Assembly (NCBI GenBank): GCA_014281115.1 | Contig: JACONQ010000010.1 | Location: 2,604,001 to 2,668,000 of the forward strand | Reading direction: 5' to 3' | From: Laburnicola sp. R22_1 | Lineage: Eukaryota > Ascomycota > Dothideomycetes > Pleosporales > Didymosphaeriaceae | DNA length: 64,000 nt | Part shown: positions 23,566-34,352 of the stretch, in pieces | Numbering within the stretch: position 1 is the first letter of the stretch | How the letters are laid out: every line of letters begins with the position of its first letter | Program-made: the position numbers and the translations under genes | The notes under the pieces: model-generated | Database searches by the model: none | Told to the model about the DNA's origin: nothing | What the model saw: the letters and a program-made list of their open reading frames with translations, nothing else

Positions 23566-25316
23566 TCAACGCTTCTCGGGAGCGTTAACAACGTCGTTAA
23601 TGAGCCGGTCGTTTGAAGCCTCGGGCTTTCCAATCTCGGGACGTTCACTAACTACTTGGGGTTGGCCAAGGAAGTCAAAGCCACCGCGATCCTCTCGAGG
23701 GAAAGGATCAATGAGCAGGCCGTCACCACGACCACGCTGGGCTTCACGCTTCTCAGGAGCGTTAATAACGTCGTTGATAAGAATAGCGTCGGAAATGATG
23801 CCGGCGCCGTTGGCGGTATCCTCGAGGGCATCGCCAATGCGGCGACAGCCACCACAAGCACGCTGGGCTTCACGCTTCTCAGGAGCGTTAATAACGTCGT
23901 TGATAAGAATAGCGTCGGAAATGATGCCGGCGCCGTTGGCGGTATCCTCGAGGGCATCGCCAATGCGGCGACCACGGCCGCGCTGGGGATCGCGCTTAGC
24001 AGGCTGGTCGGAACTAAGTGCTTCGTTGATTAAGATGCCATCAGCGACGATTCCAGCACCATTGGCGGCATCCCCGAGGGCATCGCCAATGCGGCGACCA
24101 CGACCACGCTGAGGTTCGCGCTTAGCAGGCTGGTTGGAACCAAGTGCTTCGTTGATTGCGAGGCCATCAGCGACGAGTCCAGCGCCGTCGGCGGCACCCC
24201 CGAGGGCATCGCCAATGCGGCGTCCACGACCACGCTGAGGTTCGCGCTTAGCAGGCTGGTCGGAACTAAGTGCTTCGTTGATTACGAGGCCATCAGCGAC
24301 GAGTCCAGCGCCGTCGGCGGCACCCCCGAGGGCATCGCCAATGCGGCGTCCACGACCACGCTGAGGTTCGCGCTTAGCAGGCTGGTTGGAACCAAGTGCT
24401 TCGTTGATTGCGAGGCCATCAGCGACGAGTCCAGCGCCGTCGGCGGCACCCCGAGGGCATCGCCAATGCGGCGTCCACGACCACGCTGAGGTTCGCGCTT
24501 AGCAGGCTGGTCGGAACTAAGTGCTTCGTTGATTACGAGGCCATCAGCGACGAGTCCAGCGCCGTCGGCGGCACCCCCGAGGGCATCGCCAATGCGGCGT
24601 CCACGACCACGCTGAGGTTCGCGCTTAGCAGGCTGGTTGGAACCAAGTGCTTCGTTGATTGCGAGGCCATCAGCGACGAGTCCAGCGCCGTCGGCGGCAC
24701 CCCGAGGGCATCGCCAATGCGGCGTCCACGACCACGCTGAGGTTCGCGCTTAGCAGGCTGGTCGGAACTAAGTGCTTCGTTGATTACGAGGCCATCAGCG
24801 ACGAGTCCAGCGCCGTCGGCGGCACCCCGAGGGCATCGCCAATGCGGCGTCCACGACCACGCTGAGGTTCGCGCTTAGCAGGCTGGTTGGAACCAAGTGC
24901 TTCGTTGATTGCGAGGCCATCAGCGACGAGTCCAGCGCCGTCGGCGGCACCCCGAGGGCATCGCCAATGCGGCGTCCACGACCACGCTGAGGTTCGCGCT
25001 TAGCAGGCTGGTCGGAACTAAGTGCTTCGTTGATTACGAGGCCATCAGCGACGAGTCCAGCGCCGTCGGCGGCACCCCCGAGGGCATCGCCAATGCGGCG
25101 TCCACGACCACGCTGAGGTTCGCGCTTAGCAGGCTGGTTGGAACTAAGTGCTTCGTTGATTGCGAGGCCATCAGCGACGAGTCCAGCGCCGTCGGCGGCA
25201 CCCCCGAGGGCATCGCCAATGCGGCGACCACGGCCGCGCTGGGGAGCGGCGACGGGAGCGGCAAAAGTCATGCCAGCCGTGAAGGCGAGGATGGCAGCGA
25301 CGGTAGAGGCGCGCAT
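23566..25316 (-). CDS. Secreted tandem-repeat protein with Lys-Arg processing sites
   Basis: The ATG at 25316 opens a clear signal peptide (MRASTVAAILAFTAGMTFAA) followed by about twelve 42-residue (126-base) repeats. A typical unit runs EPQRGRGRRIGDALGG, AADGAGLVADGLAINEALSS, NQPAKR; each ends in Lys-Arg, the cleavage signal of the Golgi protease Kex2. The last two full units differ (RIGDALEDTANGAGIISDA, INDVINAPEKR) and one spacer carries two cysteines (RACGGC). The tail ends INDVVNAPEKR and stops at 23566-23568. This is the architecture of Kex2-processed repeat precursors in fungi, which include repellents, pheromone-like peptides and ribosomal peptide precursors. As given, the frame is broken: four units have CCCC instead of CCCCC (plus strand, near 24449, 24700, 24825 and 24950), so translation from 25316 leaves the repeat frame in the third unit and stops near 24795. 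No UstYa, tyrosinase or P450 gene is adjacent. Confidence 0.8.
23815..25225 (-). repeat. 126-base tandem repeat array with alternating unit types
   Basis: Nine of the units alternate strictly between type A (plus strand GATTGCGAGGCC, GGTTGGAAC) and type B (GATTACGAGGCC, GGTCGGAAC), giving a 252-base higher-order period. The unit near 24040 is a third type (GATTAAGATGCC) and the two nearest the 3' end of the gene (about 23820 and 23945) are divergent. Near-identity of the AB pairs implies recent unequal exchange in steps of two units. Confidence 0.9.
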
Positions 25317-25604
25317 TTTGAATGTTTTCGTTGGTCGTGTTGAAAGGTTGGAAGTGGAAAGTTATTCGAAAAGGAAAGGCCGGATAGAAAGTGAGCGAGG
25401 CGGACCCGGTTGAAGCGAAAGTGAGAGAGGCTAATCTGACCAGCAGATTGAGCGAAAGAGGAGATGCGAAGAGGTATAGGAGAGAAGGCGAGTGAATGTA
25501 GCTGTGATGCTTTCTTATGGCCGGCGATAAGTCTCCTCTTTATACAAGCCCGCGTGCCCCCAATCTGTGCCTGCCCCAACTGCAGGTCGAGGTTTAACAG
25601 CCAA

Positions 25605-26240
25605 GAATCCTGTCTCTTTTATTGCTAAGCATTACAGCATGATAATAGAGTTGCGTACGAGTAAGGTCGGAGCATCGTCGTGAGCATTGTGCAGTTTCCT
25701 ATAGCGCCATGAAACAGGTGCAAAAGGTCAAAGAATCCGTCTCTTTTATTGCCAAGCGTCACAGCATGATGATAGAGTTGCGTACGAGTAAGGTCGGAGC
25801 ATCGTCGTGAGCATTGTGCGGTTTCCTATAGCGCCGTGAAACAGGTGCAAAAGGTCGAAGAATCCGTCTCTTTCATTGCCAAGCGTCACAGCATGATAAT
25901 AGAGTTGCGTATACGGTACGGGTGAGGTTGGAGCATCGTCGTGAACATTGTGCGGTTTCCTATAGCGCCGTAAAACAGGTGCAAAAGGTCGAAGAATTCG
26001 TTTCTTTTATTGCCAAGCGTCACAGCATGATGATAGAGTTGCGTATACGGTACGGGTGAGGTTGGAGCATCGTCGTGAACATTGTGCGGTTTCCTATGGC
26101 GCCGTGAAACAGGTGCAAAAGAGGCCGAAGAATCCGTCTCTTTCATTGCCAAGCATCACAGCATGATGATAGAGTTGCGTATACGGTACGGGTGAGGTCG
26201 GAGCATCATTGTGGACATTGCGGTTTCCTATAGCGCCGTG
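25605..26240. repeat. Minisatellite of ~130-base units
   Basis: Five tandem copies starting near 25605, 25729, 25858, 25993 and 26125. Each contains GAATCCGTCTCTTTTATTGC, CACAGCATGATGATAGAGTT, GGTCGGAGCATCGTCGTGA and TTTCCTATAGCGCCGTGAAA with a few point differences and small indels (CGTACGAGT or CGTATACGGTACGGGT). It lies about 290 bases upstream of the start of the repeat protein gene. Minus-strand open frames inside it look incidental. Confidence 0.9.
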
Positions 26241-27100
26241 AAACTGGCCGAAGAACTCATTACTACCTTAGGTAAGCAGCACCTGTGCTCGGCCCCTTGC
26301 AATCTCCGATCTCCGATTTTACTGCATGAAACGCTGTGCTCCTGTTCCGAAGAAAAACTGACTATCAGCCGCATGGGGCCGACTAGACGTTATACTTCCT
26401 TGTACTACGATTGGTTGAGTGAGCACGGTACTCCCCCATGCCAAGCCTTGCGTCACAATCATGCACCTGGCAAGAGTCATGACGAAACTTCCTTGGCGAG
26501 CGTGACCTCGCTTGTAGCCCCAACCCACGGGGTAATAAAGGTCCGAAGGCGATCCGACATGTAGCAGGCAGTGGTGTGCACTTGGCAGACGGAACAACCA
26601 TGACTTTGTTCACCTGTTTCTCCGTGCACTTGTTCCAGCATTCTTCCTGTTTAGGTAAGTTAGCCTTGGGATTCAGGCCTAACGTCGATGCGCCTTTGAG
26701 TTTCCAAAGTCTGCGCATTATGCGGTTCAAACTTTAAGTTCTCGTAAGCATATCTGTCTCAACTAGAGAATTTGGCTCATGTGGTCACATGCATTAAAGG
26801 GCATTGAGTCAGTGAGGATGGTGAGGTTGACTGAGGTAGCAGGAGGTCTTGGTACATATCACCCGAAAAAAAAAATTTCGGCCCCTCCACCAACAAAAAC
26901 ATGTTGGTTGTAACGATTGAGGTAACAGGACATAACGGGGGCCGGGCGAGAATCCACAAAGGCGGCTGTGCATTCACTCTTCCTTTAAGAGCATATTTGC
27001 CTTAACTCCACATTCCTGATTATTTCAATTATTTCTTAACATCTTGTTCGTTGATTGCCTACCTCTTCATTCTTTCTCTTCTTTTAGTTATCTTACCAAA
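26241..27100. other. Intergenic region
   Basis: Normal composition. The 115-codon minus-strand frame at 26383-26730 has no recognisable domain. A run of ten A's flanked by CCCG and TTTCGG is at about 26862. The last 100 bases before 27101 are pyrimidine-rich (TTCTTTCTCTTCTTTTAG), as is common just upstream of fungal starts. Confidence 0.4.
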
Positions 27101-28167
27101 ATGTACTTTACAATGAGCCCTGTCGTATTGATACCGCTGGTCGGTCTAGCGCACGCGGCAATGGAGCCTTCTATGAACAACCTTACTGTCGACTTCTTCA
27201 CTGTTAACGAGGGTAAGGTCCTTCCTCTCTCCTGTTACGATGATTCTCCTATGCACTTCTCCCCTCCAATGTTGCATTCTGCTTCTCAGATTTTTATTTG
27301 GGCTGTTCCATAATTATTATTCTCCTTGGTCTCCTGGCTACTGTACCTTCATCGTGCAGTTTCGTTATTCATGCACGTTTCTCTCCAGTGTACTTGTATC
27401 TTATGCCCCGCCTTTTATGCACCAATATTTTGTGTAAAGGTCTTTAAGTACCGGTCCCTTAGATAGGGACTCTTACGCACGGGTCTCGTTCTTATAGATG
27501 GAACCCTTTCATCAATCCTCCCTTTGCACCTAGTTTCTAATACCCTGTTTTCTCATTGCACATTATATCGGTCCACCCTTCACTCCCAATATAACTCTTA
27601 GCAGGCACCGAAGAATCCGTCCTCGCCGCCCGCGTGGGCACCTCCGCCCGCCTCCCGGGTACCTACGCCCTTCTCTTCTTCGACGCCGACCGCTGTTCCG
27701 GCCCCGAAGCTCTCTGCACTATAACCACCAACCTAACCTCCGCTTTAAGCACCACCCGCCTCGGCACCAGTCTTGACCATCAACTCATCCCCAGCACTGC
27801 CCGCGATGACGGCGCCACCGTGGAGTTTCCCCCCGAAATCGACTTAGGTGATGGCACCATGCGGCTGCTATTCAATACGACAGACAACGCTGCGCCGGCC
27901 GCGGCGTTGGAGCTGCTGGACGAGCCGTGGATCAACGAGCGGGTGGTTGCGGGTAGTGAGGATACAGGGCAGAGGCGTAGGTGCAGGGGTCGAGGCAGCA
28001 AGCGCCGGTGCAAGCTCCGGCCCGCGTCTGGGAGCGGGAACTCCACAAGTACGCTGCTTGGAAATTTGTTGAATGGGGATAGGGAGAGCGCTGGACGGGT
28101 TGTTGAGAGGGGTGTTTGGGGGTGGTTAGTTGGAGTTGCAACTGTGGCTATGCTTGCTGTTAGGTAG
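27101..28167 (+). CDS. Small secreted, possibly membrane-anchored protein of unknown function
   Basis: Two exons, 27101-27212 and 27605-28167, joined across a 392-base GT-AG intron, encode 224 residues. The ATG at 27101 is preceded by ACCAAA, a favourable fungal context. The N-terminus (MYFTMSPVVLIPLVGLAHAA) is a signal peptide. The mature part has N-glycosylation sequons (NLT twice, NTT, NST), a few cysteines (CSGPEALC), a basic patch (RRRCRGRGSKRRCK) and a C-terminal hydrophobic stretch (GVWGWLVGVATVAMLAV) followed by one Arg. That tail suits a GPI anchor signal or a single membrane span, so the protein probably sits at the cell surface. The frame is intact and GC-rich at third positions, and is followed directly by the AT-rich block. 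No homologue recognised. Confidence 0.75.
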
Positions 28168-28217
28168 AGCATGCCAAGTAGTAAAGTTAATATATATATC
28201 TACTAGGATATAGAGTA

Positions 28218-28247
28218 ATATCTACTATCTTTAAAGATAGTAGATAT
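28218..28247. repeat. Perfect 30-base palindrome after the 27 kb gene
   Basis: A 15-base arm (ATATCTACTATCTTT) is followed directly by its reverse complement. It lies 51 bases after the stop of the secreted protein gene, at the edge of the AT-rich block. It could shape the 3' end of the transcript or be a small insertion scar. Confidence 0.6.
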
Positions 28248-28249
28248 AG

Positions 28250-31200
28250 TTTATAAGGCACTTCTAGCGCTTTAGCGCCTAAAAGAAGCCTTATTACTCC
28301 TTACAGATTTGTAGAGGTTTATAAAATAAAAGTAAATAGTAATTTAATTTATTACTATTTATTATACTTTATTACTATTTGTTAGAGGCGTAATTAGACT
28401 TATTAGTAGTAGAGTAGTAGTTTAACTAATAGTAGTTAAAGGTAAAATTGTGTAGTTAATAATAAGATTGCAGCAATAATATATTATTTATATAAAGTTC
28501 TTTTTACTTAATTTATTGTTTATATAATAGGTAAACCTATTTATCTTATCTATTTAGGTAGTAATATTAGGCAATAATATAATATTAGACAAGAGGAAGA
28601 CAAATGCTAGTAAGGGGTAGAAATTAAGGCTCTAAATAGAAAGAAGAGGTATATAAGATAGGCTTTCCTTCCTTTATTCTTCTTTTTTTTATCTTCTACT
28701 TTAAATATATCTCTATATATATCACTTCTCCCTAGCTTTTTTCTCTTCTTTTTTATTAAGCTAATCCTCTTTTTTGTATAGTGCTAACCTACTATAGATA
28801 ATAGTACTTATACTAGCTAGCAACTAAGTTAGCTTTCTTAGCTTTAATCTTATTATATATAATTTTGTAAATAAAAGAATATATATTACTCTTTTTACTA
28901 GTTTCTATACAAACTATATATTCTTTTAGAATATCTCTATTAATATAAGTTTCTTTATTCCTTATAGATTTGCTTTTATATAGATACTAACTTTAAAATA
29001 GGCTTAGGAACTTAATATTACGTATATGCCTTTGCATAATATTAATATTATTCTTTTAGCTAGTATAGACCTACGTTTATAAGCTACTAAGATTATTTAG
29101 CATAAAGAATATTTCTATACACTATTAGTCTAGTTGTATAGTTACCTTAGGGACACTTTATACGCCTACTACTATAGCAGTATAACTAGGCCTAGGCCCT
29201 TTACTAAGTGCTGTACGCTAGTAGGCTTTGAGGTAGGATTATACAGTTCTTATATATAGTAGAGCTATAGTACTAGGTGCGATTATCGCACAGAATAGGG
29301 CTAGAGTAATAGGGTAGATAATACTAGATAATGTCTATTAATACTAAAATAAAAAAACTCTTCTTTAAATAAATATATATTATGTCTCTTCTCTTTCTAT
29401 ATAAATAGTAGATAGAATTTTTTTAAGTAATATATGTGTATAGAAAGAATTAAATAAATATATTGCGCAAAAGAAGAAGTAAATAATAAGGAAATAGTTC
29501 TATATAAAGGCTAGGAAGAACTTATTTAGGTGGGCTTAAGACGATTTACTAATGCTTTAATAGTAATTATTAAGGTGTTGCTAGATATTAAGAACTCTAG
29601 AGCCTAGTTTAGAGCCTTTTTTATATAGGCATTAGTAGCGTTGTTCTTTCTATTAATCTATCTATTTTTAGAAATCTTATAGTGCTTATATAATTTACAA
29701 AGTAATATAATATTAATTATTAGGCGCTTTTTATTTGTAGTTCTTAGTTATATAAGATAGTTATAGAGAGACTTTAAATCTATATAGATAACTATAGAAA
29801 TTAGCGACAGACTAAGTGTGCGTATAATCTTCTAGAGAGTTATGCTAATAGTAATAGCATTATTAAAGCTTTCTACTATACTATATAGCTCGCTAGTAAG
29901 AACGCTCCTTATTACTCTCTTACACTTAGTTAAATTCTAGTGTATAATATTTGCTAGAATATTAAAGTTATTACTATTACCTATATAATACTTATTACCT
30001 AGAGTAATTAGAAATTCTAGCTATAAGCTTAGGTCCTTATTATTAGCAAATAAGCTATTAGTAAAGATAAATCGCTTTGTGTGATAGAGATCTAATAGTA
30101 TAAAAGTAAGACTACACTTACTATTATTAATCTGCTATTAGATTTATATATTTAATACCTTAATATCTTTATATAAGAGTAATATAGTCTAAGTAGTAAT
30201 AGATAAATTAAATGCAGCTTTTAGTTAGCATATAAAGATAATATAGGCGCCTTTTATATGCTACTCTATATACCTCTAAGTAGTATTCTTATCTTTAGAA
30301 TTAATTATATAAAGGCCCTTTACTTAACCTTTTTATATAAGAACTATAGTGTTATATATAAGCTAAATTCTTTTACTGTTAAACTTAATAGGTTAGTCCT
30401 TAGTAAGAATAGTCTTATCCTTTATATAGAAGGCTACTTTCTTTAGCTCTTCTTCTTCTCTTTATATAAAGTTCTTATTAATAATACTAAAAGTATTATC
30501 TATCTAAAGGCTAGTAATTCTAACGGCTAGTAATTCTAAAGGCTAGTAATTCTAAAGGCTAGTAATTCTAAAGGTGTGTTCTTCTTTATTAGTAATAAAT
30601 AGATATAGATTATATAATAAAGTCTTTATGCTAAGTTTCTCTTTATAATAGTTATAGTAGGTCTTAAACTAGTAAAAACCTAATTTAGCTGCACTATAGA
30701 GTAGTTATATAATATAAAAGATTATATTTTATAGAAAGTTTGTGTATAGTTTCTTAGGTAGTCTAGTATAAAGTATGTAGTTTAGTTTGTTAGTAGACTA
30801 AATATAGGCCTAGGTAATATTGTATAGCTTAAAATATATTTTATATATTACCTAAAGGCCTACTTTTAATATAAGAAGTAGGCGCTAGCTTATTTTTTAG
30901 ATAGTAGGTAATTAAATAAGAATTTTATTCTTCTCCTTATTAGAGTGGCTAGTAAATATAAGGCGGGATTTCTTATATAGTTAAGTAGTCTTGCCCTTAA
31001 CTTCGTATATAAAGTAGAGATTAAAGATTCTGCCCTTATACTTAGATAGGTTAAAGAGAATTCTTTTTAAATATACTATTAATAATAAAAGCGTTTATCT
31101 CTATATAGTCTAACCCTTTAAAAGGTGCTCTAGGTATTATAATTATACCTTTTATATAGAGCTTTAGAGATAGTTCCTAATTGCTTATCTTCTTTTAGGA

Positions 31201-33035
31201 AAGAAATATAGCATCTTTTTTAGGTAGCCTCTCCTCCTCTTCTTTAGAGGATTTCTTTATATAGGGGCAATATTATTTACTTTATATAATAGTAAAAGAG
31301 TGTAATTGTTTTTATAATCGTATAGCTTAACTTATATATAGTAAAACTTTACTAGACTATTTTCTAAGTTAAGGATTATATCTCTATTCTTAATACTCTT
31401 AATTTTATATAAGCCTATTTATTTTCCTTTTTCTCTCTAGACTATAATCTTAAATTTAAGTAGAAGCCTAAGGACTTTATACGCTGCTAACAGACTATTA
31501 TAAGTATTTAGCGTATAATTAATATTAGTTTTATTCCTTTTCTTCTATAATATCTTTATTGTCTTTTATATAGTATTTGTACATATAATAATATTAGGTA
31601 ATAGAGAAGAATTTATATTAATTTTAGAATATGCGCTAAAGACTAGTAGTATAGGTATAAGGCTATTTAGGCCTATAGTATTATTAATAGCTTTAATAAC
31701 TATCTAGAGAATATTCTCCTTATCTATACAATCTTCTAGTTTAGCCTTAAGGCTCTATAGAGAGGTGCGTATAAATACTTAACCTTTCCTATTACCTAAT
31801 ATACTTCTGCCTATAGGTTATACTAATAATTTTTATATAGTTTCTAAACTTATCTAATATAAAGTTTATACCTAGGTTATATATAATATAGTTGGGTAGA
31901 CCTTAGTAGATATTAATTTAGTATTTATAGAGGGCTTTCTACGCATCTTATATAGATATTAATTTTAAAAAGACTATAGCTTAAAATAATATATCTATAT
32001 TTATAATATATAGTGCGTCTCTAGTTCTAATATATATAATAATAATAATAATTTTGTAGTTAAAGTAGGTATTATTCTTAATAGTAAACTTAAAGTAACG
32101 TAGGGCTTATTTATATAATTAATAGTAGTAGCAAAACTTCTAAATTTTATTTAGTATAGTAGTATCTACTTTATAGCTAGTATTAGTAAGTATTTTTAAA
32201 ATCTTTCTGTATAGAGATGTCTAAATTATTAATAAAGGTAATAGAGTTCTTATTTAGTAAAGAAAAATATAGTTTCTTTCTTACTAATATTAAAGAAAGA
32301 GTGTTTCTATTTGCGTATAATAGGTATAGTTATACTATCCTTTTATATAATAATATCTAGAATATTATTAAAGTAGGCACCTAGCTTATTAGTATCTGCT
32401 AGTAATAGTAGGAATAGTATTAGAGTATCTAAGATATAGTAGGTAATTATTTCTATTAAATTTATAATTTATATAGTTCTTAGAGATTCTTTTAGGTTCT
32501 AATCTTTAAAGCTAATATTAGTGTTACTAGGTGTCTAATTAATCTTTATATAGGGATTCTCTTATATGTATATCTCTAGTTATGCTTTACTAATAGTAAA
32601 AATTCTTACTATATCTATATTCTATAGTTTACCTTAGTATGTTTTATAGTATTAATTTTTAAAAATAAACTATTCTGTACACTCCTCTAGCTCTATTTTA
32701 TAAATATATTTGCTAGTTGTGTAGTAAAGATAGATAGTAGTAGTTAGGTAGGATACTTAATTATTACCATCCTTATTATTTTTATTCTACTTCTCTTCTT
32801 TATACAAAGCAGGTTTCTTATTATTATACCCTTCTATATCCTAAATATAGGACTAAATAGTTTTATATAAAGGCGTTTATTATTATACTCTTTATAGAAG
32901 ATAATATACTATCTTATTATATAGGTATGCTTATCGCGTAAATAATTAGAAGACTAACAACCTTCCATATAGCATATAAAACACTTCTTTAGTCTTATAT
33001 AAATATTATTTAATTAGAATGTAAATTGCAATAAT
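28250..33035. other. RIP-decayed AT-rich block
   Basis: Nearly 5 kb of TA-dominated sequence with stops in every frame. It probably consists of old retrotransposons, but I could not assign a polyprotein motif with confidence. A 16-base tandem repeat (GGCTAGTAATTCTAAA, four copies) is at about 30505-30572. Confidence 0.55.
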
Positions 33036-33049
33036 AATAGTACAAATTA

Positions 33050-33903
33050 CGGTCTCGACCGAGACCCACAGGCACTTCACAGTTAGATCACATAATTAAA
33101 TTTTTTAATTTTAGAAATAACGCGGTTATAGGCAATTATCGCCTATAGTTAGTTTAGCAGCTTTTAAATGTTGTTTAACTACTCGATACCTCCCTTATTA
33201 CACTTTCTTAGCTCCTAAAAGAACTTATTATTATCTATAGTGTTAAGTAGTCTTGTTAGGTTCCTCCTCTACTGCGCGATATATTCTAGATTCGCCTTAG
33301 TCTATTAAGTAGTCCCTACGCACATTATTAATATATACATAACCTAAGCTAGTAAATAGCGGCACAGACTATATACGTGCATTACGTGGCAATCTAGTAT
33401 AAGCAACTTAACTAGAAGCTTATTACTATTAGCTATCTTAAGCTTTAGCTTCTTTCAAGTAATAATCGCGAGCTTATTAATTAAGTTTTAGAGATGCAAG
33501 GAGGGGTCTATAGTAGATTAGGTGTACTTAAGATTAAACTTTGCTTTATAGCGCGGTTGCATCTTTATCTTATTTAATTTAGCTATAGTTATTAGTTACA
33601 ATAGTGTGCAAGATAGTAGTATGATTAGGCTCTCTTTATATAGGCGATAAGCACCCTAACCTTATTACTACCTATATAGGCAAGATAAGTCACTGCTTAA
33701 TAATAGTTGTAAACTATAGTTAAGTTGACCCTGCTAGTGTACTTAATAGCCTTGCGGGGTGTTAAACAATAAGCGCGCTATTATTACGTATATTTACATA
33801 GTTCACGGGTATCTCATAGAGCTAGTACATAGAAAAATAGATTATAGCTAGATTTTCTTTTTTGCTATAGTATAGTTGCGGGATGCAGCTTTGTTTATAA
33901 AAA
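33050..33903. mobile_element. Retroposon-like insert with 14-base target duplication
   Basis: AATAGTACAAATTA occurs at 33036-33049 and again at 33904-33917, exactly bracketing an 854-base segment that is richer in G and C than its surroundings. The left end is CGGTCTCGACCGAGACC; the right end is GTTTATAAAAA. A long, variable-length duplication is typical of non-LTR retrotransposition. The minus strand contains protein-like stretches (GESRIYRAVEEEPNKTT, KKLKLKIANSNKLLVKLLIL) separated by stops, but no domain I recognise. Confidence 0.65.
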
Positions 33904-33917
33904 AATAGTACAAATTA

Positions 33918-34350
33918 TTTATAAAATTCTTATCTATAAGAGTTTAGTAATTTCCCTCTTTATATAGTAAAGTTATATTTATAATTAGTATAGTATATAT
34001 TAGCCTGTTATAAGTACTAATTAGATTAGTAATTAATTATAATTTAGATTAACGCATAGAGATTAATATATAAAGCTTTATAAGTAGACTTAGGGGTAAA
34101 TATAGCCTACTCTAGCTCTAGGTGTCTATAGTATACTTATATAATAGTAGTATAGAGAGGAATTTCCCTAGTAAAGTCTATACCTAATACTCTCTATATA
34201 AGGGTAAGCCTATTAATTATTATCTTTAGGACTTTGTACAGACTTTTATTAGGATTCTTATACTAGTAATATATAAAAGTTATTATAGTCTAGTTTATCT
34301 AATACTAGTTATAGGTAATAGTAGTGTTAAAGTAACTATTAAGTGCTTTA
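33918..34350. other. AT-rich decayed sequence
   Basis: Short TA-rich interval between two delimited insertions; nothing recognised. Confidence 0.45.
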
Positions 34351-34352
34351 TA

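Noticed and set aside
23600..25343. Plus-strand open frames over the 126-base repeats
   Set aside because: The minus strand has the signal peptide, coherent KR-ended repeats and terminal stop; the plus frames are its mirror and begin inside repeats.
25886..26152. 88-codon minus-strand frame in the minisatellite
   Set aside because: Repeat-generated, not open across neighbouring units, and without signal or domain features.
28250..33035. Assignable retrotransposon genes in the first AT-rich block
   Set aside because: RT- or integrase-like impressions on the minus strand were too mutated to support any specific motif.
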